Below are positions 36,101 through 44,700 of a stretch of 64,000 nt of DNA, piece after piece. The stretch comes from Liolophura sinensis. Lineage: Eukaryota > Mollusca > Polyplacophora > Chitonida > Chitonidae. Each line of letters opens with the position of its first letter. Within the stretch, counting starts at the first letter, position 1. The position numbers were made by a program, and so were the translations under genes. A model generated the notes under the pieces. That model was not told where the DNA came from and did no database searches. It saw only the letters and a list, made by a program, of their open reading frames with translations. Where the stretch lies: assembly GCF_032854445.1 (NCBI RefSeq), contig NC_088304.1:10303704-10367703 (forward strand), written 5' to 3'.

Positions 36101-38270
36101 TTTCTTATGAACTTGATAACAAACACATCTGTAATGCTTTAATACTACCAATATCAGTTAATATTTCAAGGTGAAAAATACACTGAAAAGTCACATAACT
36201 GAATTTTTCTTTTTGGAGAGCTTCTAAGCTTCCGGATAAAAGGTCTGTATACAATGGCTTGGTTTATACTGAAAGATCAACTCAATAGCTTTAATTTTAC
36301 TCAGGCCCTGTCCTTTATTAATTATCTCCCTTTTCGGAGTGAGAATGTTCAGCCTAATATTTAGAAAATTCATTAACTTAACCACCCCAACCAAATCACT
36401 TACTTTTCATGTAACAAACTATTAGAATGCATGCCACACAAATCACTGCGATACTTTACCTTGAATTTAGGGACAGGTAGATCTGCCTGCTGTTGTCTGG
36501 TCCAAAGCCGGGTTAACCTTGATCGAGGGTCCCGGGTACTAACCACGCGATTCTCCTACAACAAACGGTGAATATTTGTTATCCCATTCATATCAAAATC
36601 AGTAATATGTAAACATACAGTATCTTTTGTTCTTCGCACACAATTTTTGTCAAGCTGATCAGGTCACTTAACAAACTTTATCATGATTCATAATCAATAT
36701 TTAATTACTTCAGGTTAACTACTACTTTTGCAGCCATGCAAGTAAAGCTTAGGACTTATGCTGGAAAGTGGTCAAAATTGAACAACACTTTAAAACCAAG
36801 GCACAGTTAAAACAGAACATCTAATATATCATTTTACCATAAACATTAGATTATCTATTAAATGAGGGTTACTGACTTTATTAAATTCTATTATAAGTCG
36901 AACTAGAATTGTTTATCTATTTATCTGATTGGTATTTAAAAATCATACAGATATCTCCAATTCCTGACAGTGGACAGTTTATTAGGTGGATGAAATCTGT
37001 GTGCCCTTGACAAATTGCCCTTAAATGATCATAATGAATCCATTTAAAGATATGCATTTCTTGTAGCTATTTGTCAATTACATTCATGGTTTTAACTTAT
37101 CTACAGTGTATTAAAAGGAACTCTTAAAGAACCATTTTAAATTAAGGCAGTGCTCACTATGTCCATAATTAACAAAGTATGATTCATATTTGTCTCTTTG
37201 AATTAATGCAGTGGCTGACATTTCTCAAGGGCAGGTACTTAAATAACTTAAAAACCTGGCAATTCAGTATTAAAAGTCCAAACGATGTTAAGTCCAAACA
37301 ATATTGGAAAAAAAAAAATTTCCTGAAAAATCTGGCACTCTTTGGTTGTCAGGTCACTTACTGAGGAATGTGCTATGAAAAATTTTATAAAGGTAACCCA
37401 AGAGCTTTTGTGAATGTTTACAATGTCATCTACGTTCCAAGGTGCAAAGGATTAAAAACAATGTTAAAAGCTACTGCTGTCAGTGTCATACATTCTTAAG
37501 CTGTCATTTGTCTCTGATTGTTGATTTCCCCCAAACAGATTATCCAGTACAGAAATCAGTGCCAGCCAACACTCGGCCGTTAAAACACCTGTCTTACCCC
37601 AGGAACCACGCCATCGAACCGATAAACTTTCTGAGGATGTCCTTTATGAAGGAATGGATCAACAATCAGTTTGTAGTTGTGGTCCTTTTTCCTGTCCACA
37701 GGCATTGGCCTTGTCATTCCATTTACATCTGAAAGCAAAAAATCAAAGGAAATGCTGTAGACTGAGGAAAGACTGGCGATCAGGGTGTCACTGTGTGTCT
37801 TCTGCATGATTCGTAATAAGCGCAAAGTTTTAAACAACATCTTTGCTGCTTGTCCACGTCTTTAGCCGCAACTGCTCTGATGGTTACTGAACTAACGTAA
37901 GTACCATTGTCGCAAAAGCGACCCAGCTCAAAGATAGGAGATCGTCCCCGCACTGTTCAATTTAGGCCAAACGTTACTATAACTGCGCTCATGATTAGAA
38001 AACACGATTAGCTGGCAGGCTTCCCCAGTGTTTCTGTTTCATGCGGAGCGCAGTTGTAGGTACGCCTGGCCAAAATTGAACAGTGCAGGGATGATCTTGC
38101 CGCTTTGACCAGGGACGCATTGGCGACGATGGTAAGTATGTTAGTTCAGTAACCATCGGAGCAGTTGTTGCCATCTATGTCTTGTGAACTGCAAAGCATA
38201 GAAGCCTACTGTAACTTGTGTGTACAACTGTACACTCACAATGAAGCCCGTGTCGTCTGTCGTGGTCCAT
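20930..38270 (-). CDS. SETD1: SETD1 (Set1/COMPASS) histone H3K4 methyltransferase, 16 coding exons
   Basis: Catalytic subunit of Set1/COMPASS, which methylates histone H3 lysine 4 at promoters. Exons in transcript order: 38270-38240, 37728-37598, 36554-36460, 35963-35793, 35194-35095, 34635-32963, 32531-32322, 31561-31474, 29756-29658, 29031-28854, 28579-28451, 27829-26739, 24659-24553, 23626-23516, 22511-22256, 21104-20930. Phases agree at every junction except exon 2/3. With four one-base corrections the model is 1,548 aa (human SETD1A about 1,700). Domain order is N-terminal region, RRM (~90-178), Pro/His-rich linker, acidic exons, two HCF1-binding motifs (EHDY ~1136, DHNY ~1173), N-SET (~1246-1332), WIN motif (ARSEG), SET and post-SET. 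The start sits in a perfect Kozak context (ccaccATGG) with an in-frame TGA two codons upstream. As written, three indels break the SET exons. The family is certain; whether it is closer to SETD1A or SETD1B is undecided. Confidence 0.95.
22256..22511 (-). CDS. SETD1: SETD1 exon 15: core SET domain, two one-base deletions
   Basis: Encodes [16 protein letters not shown], then the [24 protein letters not shown] and ARFINHSCN motifs of Set1-type SET domains, ending at a GTAAGT donor. The conserved peptide needs three frames. One base is missing in a G run (plus strand ggccc, 22,461-22,465) and one more in a second G run (plus strand ctccgc, 22,373-22,377). Length is 256 nt, whereas the two phase-0 junctions require 258. 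Read literally, translation stops about ten codons after GIHDW. Confidence 0.92.
23516..23626 (-). CDS. SETD1: SETD1 exon 14: linker between WIN motif and SET
   Basis: Exactly 37 codons, phase 0 at both ends (acag acceptor, GTACGT donor). It reads [10 protein letters not shown], then DLLRFNQLK, the segment that precedes FRKKQLKF in SETD1 proteins. Its acceptor lies in the first unit of a 35-bp tandem repeat that fills the adjoining intron end. Confidence 0.93.
23625..23904. repeat. Tandem array, 8 copies of a 35-bp unit, overlapping a splice acceptor
   Basis: Units (tgctgtaatacacatcatga plus caccacatatataac) start every 35 bp from 23,625 to 23,870. On the minus strand most units contain tgtattacagca, the same sequence as the functional exon 14 acceptor, so the intron end holds a ladder of acceptor-like sites. 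One unit has 'ccataa' and another 'ccgtaa', which remove the AG. Confidence 0.92.
24190..24345 (-). repeat. Dispersed repeat family 5, copy 1
   Basis: On the minus strand: actacattggttggattggc, then gggcttcataaa, then a segment ending ttgcaaaccatcgaaaaagt. The same order occurs on the plus strand at 53,025-53,240 and 58,490-58,685. Lies in SETD1 intron 13. Confidence 0.65.
24553..24659 (-). CDS. SETD1: SETD1 exon 13: WDR5-interaction (WIN) motif
   Basis: With the split Gly codon from exon 12 it reads [18 protein letters not shown], matching the Win motif of Set1/MLL proteins, whose arginine in 'ARSE/ARAE' inserts into WDR5. It ends MKKI at a GTAAGT donor. Human SETD1 paralogs have the related GSARSEGYY or GCARSEGYY at this point. 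Confidence 0.93.
25605..25870. repeat. Dispersed repeat family 4, copy 2
   Basis: Contains 'cccacccggtcacattatac', 'caccgggccaaccagtcc' and 'gctgagcgacaagcaaggcg', shared with 16,240-16,480. Lies in SETD1 intron 12 next to a SINE-1 fragment (25,861-25,985). Confidence 0.6.
25861..25985 (-). mobile_element. SINE-1 copy (truncated)
   Basis: Plus strand reads tttatttgattggtgattta, actcaagaatatttcaca and gaccatctcc. This is the tail and central body of SINE-1 in reverse, inserted in SETD1 intron 12. Confidence 0.75.
26739..27829 (-). CDS. SETD1: SETD1 exon 12: Ser/Thr/acidic linker, HCF1-binding motifs and N-SET domain
   Basis: A 364-codon exon. The first half is rich in Ser, Thr, Asp and Glu. 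Two D/EHxY motifs, EHDY (27,319-27,330) and DHNY (27,208-27,219), match the HCF1-binding consensus known in SETD1A. A basic patch [10 protein letters not shown] follows. The C-terminal ~85 codons are the N-SET domain ([33 protein letters not shown]), needed for COMPASS assembly and activity. The GTAAGC donor splits the Gly codon that begins the WIN motif. Confidence 0.95.
28451..29031 (-). CDS. SETD1: SETD1 exons 10 and 11: acidic region
   Basis: Exon 10 (29031-28854) encodes a Glu/Ser/Asp run ([18 protein letters not shown]) ending KVKDTED. Exon 11 (28579-28451) encodes [20 protein letters not shown] and ends SHQDSED. Phases 2/2 match their neighbours. Long acidic stretches are typical of the middle of SETD1 proteins. 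Confidence 0.9.
29658..31561 (-). CDS. SETD1: SETD1 exons 8 and 9: basic/Pro then acidic segment
   Basis: Exon 8 (31561-31474) encodes [15 protein letters not shown], ending VDEEES with a split Asp codon. Exon 9 (29756-29658) encodes [20 protein letters not shown] and more acidic residues. The ~1.7-kb intron between them holds a SINE-1 fragment (31,262-31,355), a family 3 copy and a family 6 copy. Confidence 0.88.
30940..31040 (-). repeat. Dispersed repeat family 3, copy 1
   Basis: Reverse copy of the ~75-bp block 'gatgaggatttttaccgccc', 'agtctgaccttgtgctgact', 'gattggattttctctgacag'. Other copies are at 48,253-48,330 and 54,885-54,960. Confidence 0.8.
31120..31265. repeat. Dispersed repeat family 6 (also 22,620-22,785)
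   Basis: Shared blocks: atagggcc/atagggtc, 'gtgttggc', 'ttttaaggcc/ttttacggccc', 'aacctttaggtgaaa/aactttaggtgaaaa'. Both copies lie in SETD1 introns in the same orientation. Confidence 0.5.
31262..31355 (-). mobile_element. SINE-1 fragment
   Basis: Plus strand reads tttgattggcgttttacgcc, ctactcaaggacatttcact and cataaccatccgcaggttgc: SINE-1 tail and partial body in reverse, with an internal deletion. Confidence 0.75.
32322..32531 (-). CDS. SETD1: SETD1 exon 7
   Basis: Exactly 70 codons, phase 0 at both ends. It encodes a Pro/Ser/Thr linker followed by a Gly-rich [15 protein letters not shown] that joins [10 protein letters not shown] of exon 8. SETD1 orthologs have a comparable 'LPSFKVKRK'-type junction, as far as I recall. 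Confidence 0.88.
32963..34635 (-). CDS. SETD1: SETD1 exon 6: Pro/His-rich low-complexity region
   Basis: The largest exon, 557 codons. After [12 protein letters not shown] it carries Tyr/Ser/Gln-rich sequence, then a dense His/Gln tract (near 34,150-34,280), then polyproline segments ([20 protein letters not shown]) and Ser/Glu-rich sequence. It ends in a conserved helical block ([20 protein letters not shown], then [13 protein letters not shown]). That block corresponds to the post-RRM conserved region of SETD1A/B. A GTCTGT donor follows. Confidence 0.92.
35095..35963 (-). CDS. SETD1: SETD1 exons 4 and 5: RRM domain
   Basis: Exon 4 (35963-35793, 57 codons) starts [20 protein letters not shown] and ends KKHLSIGK. 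Exon 5 (35194-35095) continues [20 protein letters not shown] and [13 protein letters not shown]. Together they form the SETD1 RNA-recognition motif. The order beta1 (VTFTNLN), helix 1 and the RNP1-like strand across the exon junction fits the family's divergent RRM. Confidence 0.95.
36460..36554 (-). CDS. SETD1: SETD1 exon 3 (phase mismatch with exon 2)
   Basis: In the frame set by the downstream RRM exon it reads [20 protein letters not shown] and then LPVPKFK, matching the 'VRDPR...LPVPKFK' block before the RRM in SETD1 proteins. It opens with two bases of a split codon, but exon 2 ends in phase 0 at 'cctggg|gtaaga'. A missing G in that run, or an unseen micro-exon, would explain it. Confidence 0.82.
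37598..37728 (-). CDS. SETD1: SETD1 exon 2: conserved N-terminal region
   Basis: Encodes [19 protein letters not shown] and [12 protein letters not shown], equivalent to the YKLI(V/R)DP...KVYRYDG block at the N-terminus of SETD1A/B. Acceptor tttcag, donor GTAAGA. The exon 1 codon T|AT joins it in frame. Confidence 0.93.
37864..38175. repeat. Foldback element, ~310 bp, in SETD1 intron 1
   Basis: The left arm (agccgcaactgctctgatgg, ttactgaactaac, gcactgttcaattt) and the right arm (aaattgaacagtgca, gttagttcagtaaccatcgg, agcagttgttgcc) are reverse complements along almost their whole length. The central parts (actgcgctcatg / catgcggagcgcagt) also pair. No ORF lies inside, so it is a MITE-type or foldback transposon. 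It starts about 65 bp downstream of SETD1 exon 1 in transcript order. Confidence 0.85.
38240..38270 (-). CDS. SETD1: SETD1 first coding exon
   Basis: ATG GAC CAC GAC AGA ... CAT T, followed by GTGAGT. The ATG is in a perfect Kozak context (ccaccATGG) and an in-frame TGA lies at 38,277-38,279, fixing the start. The 31 coding bases leave phase 1, matching the AT at the start of exon 2. Vertebrate SETD1 proteins also begin with a very short Met-Asp-rich leader. Confidence 0.85.
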
Positions 38271-38793
38271 GGTGGATCAGGAGGCTTTCCACGGGATTCT
38301 CTGTTTAGATTTCATTGCAAGATACCGAGGAACTCTTAAGCACATAAAATTCACATGTTTAACTCGTCCATCCTTCCAAACAGAAGGAAAATGCTACTAG
38401 CATCGTTGTTGTACTTCCACCAAAACATCTATGTGCTCAGCTATCCCAGCGTCCAATGCAAGTTCAAACAGAGCTATCAACTAGGCCAGGTCATACTCGC
38501 AGTTTCGTATAAAATATTATGCAAACATCTTGGAATTTTTATATTGGCGTGTTTTTACTACATTTTACAAATATTTATGTGGAGATCAAGTAAAATGACG
38601 TCTAAAAAACTACATTAACTTCAATTTACTCTAAATATATTCAATTCGCATTTGACCTTTATTACAATCTTACAGATAGCCAATCAAAAATCGGTTTCTT
38701 CAAGCTTTGGTTCGAACATTGGTCTCAGCAGCACGTGGTGAAGAAATCAGAGGACACAAAGTTTGCGTCATTCGGAACAAATTGTTTCACAAA
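38271..38793. promoter_or_regulatory. Putative bidirectional promoter region
   Basis: Only 523 bp separate the divergent start codons of SETD1 (minus) and the plus-strand gene at 38,794. A CCAAT-type motif (gccaatca, 38,679-38,686) lies in the half nearer the plus gene. No clear TATA box is placed for either gene. Bidirectional use is inferred from geometry only. Confidence 0.5.
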
Positions 38794-41700
38794 ATGGAAA
38801 AGAAAGCTCATAAATTTGTTGCTTTACTTGCCAAGAAATTTACTGATGGTAGGACTCTTGTAATGTAACCGAATTAATACAGGAAAACTCACCACCGTCC
38901 GTCTAGACGACGGGAAATTTTGTCGGGACCAAAATAACTTCTGATGACTTCGACTGTTCAGATAGAAAATGAAAGTGATTCTGAAATACGGAATAAATGT
39001 TAAACTCTCTCAAGGGTAACATTTGTAAAGAGAACATGCACAAAATGAACAGTCGAAGTGAAAAAGTGAAGAACAAGCCGCAGCGCGAACAGAAAATACT
39101 GCCTACGTTAAAATTCAAGTGTGAATTTAGTGATAAATTTTATTTGCCATTTTACTCCTTGTCTTTGATTTTATATTATCTTGCCGGGGGGAAGGGGTCA
39201 GGGTGTAAAGTGGAGGTTATAGTGTATTATCAGTGTTACCCTCTACAATCATGATGGTAGAGATCATTCTAGGGTGTGAAATGTGACCAAATATGTGTGA
39301 GTAACATCACTTTAATACGTGTAGAATCTTCACACACTTTCCTCGCTTGGCGTTCAGCATGAAGGGGATAGTGCAACAACTGGTTGACCCGTAGCAGTAT
39401 AATGGTTTGGCGGGATGGCTTACTTGCCTTTGGCAAGGCGTCTCAGTGAAGCAGCACTAGAAAAAAGAGTGGTGGAAATCTGTGCTGCAACAAGGAGGCA
39501 CACTACATGCACTCTAAGGATTCCTTTGTCATCATATGACTGAAAAATTGTTAAGTACGACCTTAAACCCAAGCACTCACTCACTCTCAACACACTTTGG
39601 TTTGTGAAGAGGGATCTTAACTTTTCTTGCAATTTGATTCATTTATATATTTAATTGGTGTTTCACACCGTACTCAAGAATATCTCACTTATATGACGGT
39701 TACCAGCATTATGATGCTAGGAAACCTGGTAGAGTTTGGAGGAAACCTAAGACCATCCACAGGTTGCTGGAAATTTGTGTTTGTGAAGATCAGAATACTG
39801 GCAGTTAACAGAGTATTTAAGGTTCAATGCTGACTACAATCTGCTGCAAGACGTGCGACGTGTGACCATGTGACGGAGAAACTCTGTAACAATAATACAT
39901 GATGTGTAATAACTCAGATTAGTGGGAAATGTGTGGCACAGTTGATTTTTTTCAGTTAAAGACAAAGTTGAATATTTGTAATCTGATCTGGAAAGACAAG
40001 GTTGAACGGCAGCCATGTATAAGTTTTTAAGCCATGTGGAGGAAATTTGAAAATCCTCCAATGAAATACATGTAGGACCTAAATGTGTATTACAGACAAG
40101 TTTTGGCGAACTTTAGGTCAAGTATGTTATCGTGTATTTTACCTATTAAAACTGAAAAACATTGACTTCATTTAAAATCTCCTGACATTTCTACGACTGT
40201 CAGTGGCTGTACAATGTTTCTCCAACATTGTGTTGCCTAGGAAATTAATGACATGACCTACATACAGTACACCTGTTAATAGGTGAGGTCCACTGGGTGT
40301 AGTTTCACACCTGAAAAACTAACCTTGCATGAAGCCATACCTGTTGTGATGAAGTCTGTTGACTTGTAATTTTTTATTTGTTCAGCTTGCCACAAAGACA
40401 TTGACCACTTGGAAGTTTTCATGTTGGCAGTCAGCAACTTGAAGGAAGGAAGACTGAAATCAGAACTGCAGGGGAATTGTAGTAAATACCAGGAAAAGTT
40501 TGAAAGGTACAGCAGTGAATCCTTATAAGGTAGCGTTGGTCCAATGTGGGCTACTTGAATGCATTAGTATCTGTAGGGTATGGTGTCTTGTACTCTAATA
40601 ACTGCGGTCTGGTTGTGGTGGCATCAGTGGCTAGTGTCCTTCACGTAACTGGTAAAACAAACATTTCAATTGTGCTTACGACAAATCGACAGACAAAAAG
40701 GTAACACAAGTGTCCTAAAACAGTGACACACTGCCATGGCAACTGCATTAGGTTATAAATGGAGTGCTCTCTGACGTTGGTTTATATCAAAGCTATCTCG
40801 GGCTACATTCAGTGTAAAACAAAAATCTGCATGAAGTGGACTGATGTGTGCTTTATTTAAAGGTGGCTCATTCCTTTAATCTGCAGAAATTCATTTTGAT
40901 GTCGCTGGCTCTATTTATTACAGTGAGTTACAAGGCCTTAAGGCAGAAGATAGGAAGGTAGAAGTCAGCTCAGATGACACCAGCTTTGTGACAAGTGAGT
41001 ATGAAATAACTGAAATTGTTACACTGATATATAGATTTTGTTATTTTTATGTGGTAGAAGTTATAAGTTACTGTCAGATTTGGACATGAAAATTCATTAA
41101 TTTTTGTTTTGAAATACCTGTGGCCCTGCCCAGTTCTTTAGCCTGAGATTTCTCAGACTTCAGGCCAAGTTTTGTTTGGCCAATGATGGCCACAAACCCA
41201 CGTCAAAAGCATGCTCCAGTTTAAAAAGTGGAGGCAGTTGTGGCATTTGTGAACTGCATCTAGTTTTTAAATAGAATGTGTGCTTTGACATTGGTTTGGG
41301 GCCATCCTTGGTCGAGCAAAATTTTTACCAAACCTAAGGTCTCTGCAATCTCAAACCATAAGTTCCCCAAACCGTAGACAATAAACCTCCCCCCCACCCC
41401 CCCTGTCTAACACAACCATGGCTTCCCTTCAGCATAACCTGTGTATCATAAATCGTTGTTCGTTGTTGCAGGATGCCATAGAGTGGCAGACAGACTCGAA
41501 CACATGATGCTTAACAGTTCTGAGCTACAGCAGTGGGTAGAAACTGTGAAGGTGAGAACTGACATTTAGTCACAAATAGCTAAACGCAGCGCACAGTATT
41601 ACTGAATACATTTAAGTAAAAAATGTCCAGAAAGTTCTGACTGTTGAAATCTGGATAAAAAGATTTTATCAATACTGCCAATTTGTCAGAAGTTATCGCT

Positions 41701-44700
41701 TCAATATTATTCCATTTACTATTAGATTTCTGATGATTTGATAAAATTTTTGAGTTGTTTTACATTTTTTTCTTTGTTGAAGAAGGAAGGTAACTCCAAA
41801 CTAGACCACCCAGAGTTACGGGCCCTGTGTAGTTTGCTATGCTGCAGAGAGGATTACGTGTCTCTTGTTAACAGTATGTTTCTGATTCTGAGGTGAGCCT
41901 TGAAGGATTTCTATGCAGCTAGGCTGGAAATTAAGTAGCCTGCTGTGATGATGTCAACGGTGATAGCTGTCAAAGCAACTTTTCTTTGGGGGGGGGGGAG
42001 AGGGGGAGTGCCAGAATTGGGGACGCTAAGCTGATCTCACATTCCCATTATAGTAATAGACAGGTTATTAGGGAATAGAAAATATAAATCTATAATAAAA
42101 AATTTTTCTCATTCATTTGATATACCTTGCTTCATTTTGCTTAAATGATGAATTGTTTTGCCACCCCAGTCTGATTTCTCTGACTGAGCGTTAACATTCT
42201 GATCAGGTGCATTACACAGATAACTTTCAGCAGTCATTCTGGAAATTCCAAGTAGTAAAACCAGATCTTAAAGACAAAAAAATGTCGACGGGTTTTGTGT
42301 CAAGTGAATGTCCCATGTGAAAAGGTAGGATGTCAAAAGGTTTACCTGTTGATGGATCAACAGACAAATGAACTTTTTTCATTTATTTATTTATTTATTT
42401 GATTGGTATTTTATGCCGTACTGAAAAATATTTCACTTATACGATGGTGGCCAGCATTATGGTGGGAGGAAACTGGGCAAACCCACGACCATCCCCAAGC
42501 GAGGAAGCCAGCATGAGCTGGGGCCACATTGGTGAGAGGCTTCTGGGTCATTGAGCCACACTGAGGCTCACTCTAAGTATCTAAAAATGAGTAGTAACTG
42601 GTTAAACTTCAATTTTTTCACTTCCCTGTATTTCATTTGAAGAAGTAAGTACTATACCCAAATGTGTAATATATTGTCACAAATCAAAAGAAAATTAAAA
42701 AAAATAGACAAGCATTTCACACCACTTTTATGTATTGAATATTTAAATAGTTTAAGGGGCCTTCGTGGCCCGGTTGGTTACCGCGCTAGCCCAGCTTTAT
42801 GACCCAGAAGAATCTCACCAATGCGGTCGCTGTGAGTTCAAGCCCATCTCATGATGGCTTCCTCTCCGGCCATAAGTGGGAAGGTCTGGCAACAACCTGC
42901 GGATGGTCGTGGGTTTCTCCCGGACTCTGCCTGGTTTCCTCCCACCATAATGCTGGCCACTGTCGTATAAGTGAAATATTCTTGAGTACGGCGTAAAACG
43001 CCAATCAAATAAATGAATAAATATATAGTTTAATACTGTTTCAAATGTTTTTATGATTACAGCAGTGTACAAGGTCACGTGGAGAGTTGTTTGGCAGACC
43101 AGGATAGGGCCAGGTATGCGACGTCCTGATGAAAGGAATCATGATGTGAATCACGGCATTGAATTACAGATGACTTACTTGCTTAAGGGGATTGTAAACC
43201 CAAGTTGATTCTAAATCACTAAGATTACAATCGCAATCCTAATTTAAAGTCAGCATCCTCTCGTACAAAGGATTGGTATTATGTGTTAGTCGTAAGTTAT
43301 ACTTATTTACTTATTTGATTAGGTGTTCAAAATTCAAAAGATTCAAAAGTAACGGACGATTACGTCTTTCCCGTTAATATGTATCTCATACTACAAGATT
43401 TTTTTTTTTTTTTTTGATTGTTGTTTTACGCCATACTCAAGAATATTTCACTTATATGACTGCGACCAGCATTATGGTGGCGTAAGTTGTAGTCAGAAGA
43501 CACAATCCTTTCCTCCCATTTGTTACGATTACCTTACAATTCCTTTGTGCTGACGAAATAATTTATATTCACGATTAGTTATAAACTCATTTGTTTTGTT
43601 TACAATCGATTGTAGCTATTTTTTGTATTGTCCAACTAGAAAGAAGCTGAGATATATATATATATATCTTTTTTGGGGGGTTTGCTTCAGGGCTGTAAGG
43701 CTGCAGAGAGAACTACACACCATTCTGACATTCTTGTACATCAAACATGGGAATCTGAAGGGTAAAAAGGTATGTGGGTGTATTGTTTTTTTGTCTTATC
43801 TCATGCAAAATCTCTGTGAAACGGAACCTTGTCTTTCGCAGTGCCGCTGTGTTATGCAGTGCTGATCAGATATCATCACCCTGTGTTGATGTTGGTCTGC
43901 GACAGAGAGTCACAGCTGGCTTAAGCCCAAAATAGTGTTGAAAGTCAGGTTTAATAGTGCATAATGAAATTAATGACTGAAGACTTCATGTCACCAACTT
44001 TGGCGGACAAGTGATTCTGAAGTGTGGTTGGTCAGAGCAGGCTCCTGACTGTTGTGTTTCTACATAGAATGATTGTTACCTCTTTCTGAGTGCATTCTGA
44101 ACATACTTTGTCAAGATGTGTTCACTGATCAGTGATAACCTAAAGATGTGAACAGTAAAATTTTGGTAGAAAATTGGGATTTATTTTCCACAATGGTAGT
44201 CTGTGTTAGTTTGTGGGGTAATTTGTCTTTAGTTGTTTAGCCAAAAGTTAAACATTTTGCAATATGTCAAGATAAACAATGTTGTGGCATGGGCCTTGGT
44301 TTACAAAATGTCTTAATTTGTAGATCTGCTGTCGCTGTGAGTTCAAATCCAGCTCATGCTGGCTTCTTCTCCGGCCGTAAGTGGGAAGGTCTGTCAGCAA
44401 CCTGCGGATGGTCGTGGGTTCCCCCCGGTTTCCTCCCACCATAATTCCCACCGTTGTATAAGTGAGATATTCTTGAGTACAGCGTAAAACACCAATCGGA
44501 TAAATAAATAAATACATAATTTGTTGATCAGATATGTTTGATTTTCATCTGTTGTAGCACATCCCAGGCAGGCAGAAATATGAAGACGTTCTTGCCTCGC
44601 TGCTCTCCCTTTATGTTGATCTTGTGCTCTTGACATCTAGGTAGGAATACTCTTTAAGTGTTTCATTTAGAAATGAATGACTGTCAAGAAAAAATGTAAA

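Noticed and set aside
20930-38270. SETD1 as a processed or unprocessed pseudogene
   Set aside because: All introns, splice sites and a clean long coding sequence are intact. Disruptions are only single-base run-length changes with conserved frames resuming at once. Not fully excluded, so reported as a finding.
42759-42850. Functional tRNA gene
   Set aside because: A and B boxes are present, but the sequence lacks a complete cloverleaf and acceptor stem and continues into the SINE body.
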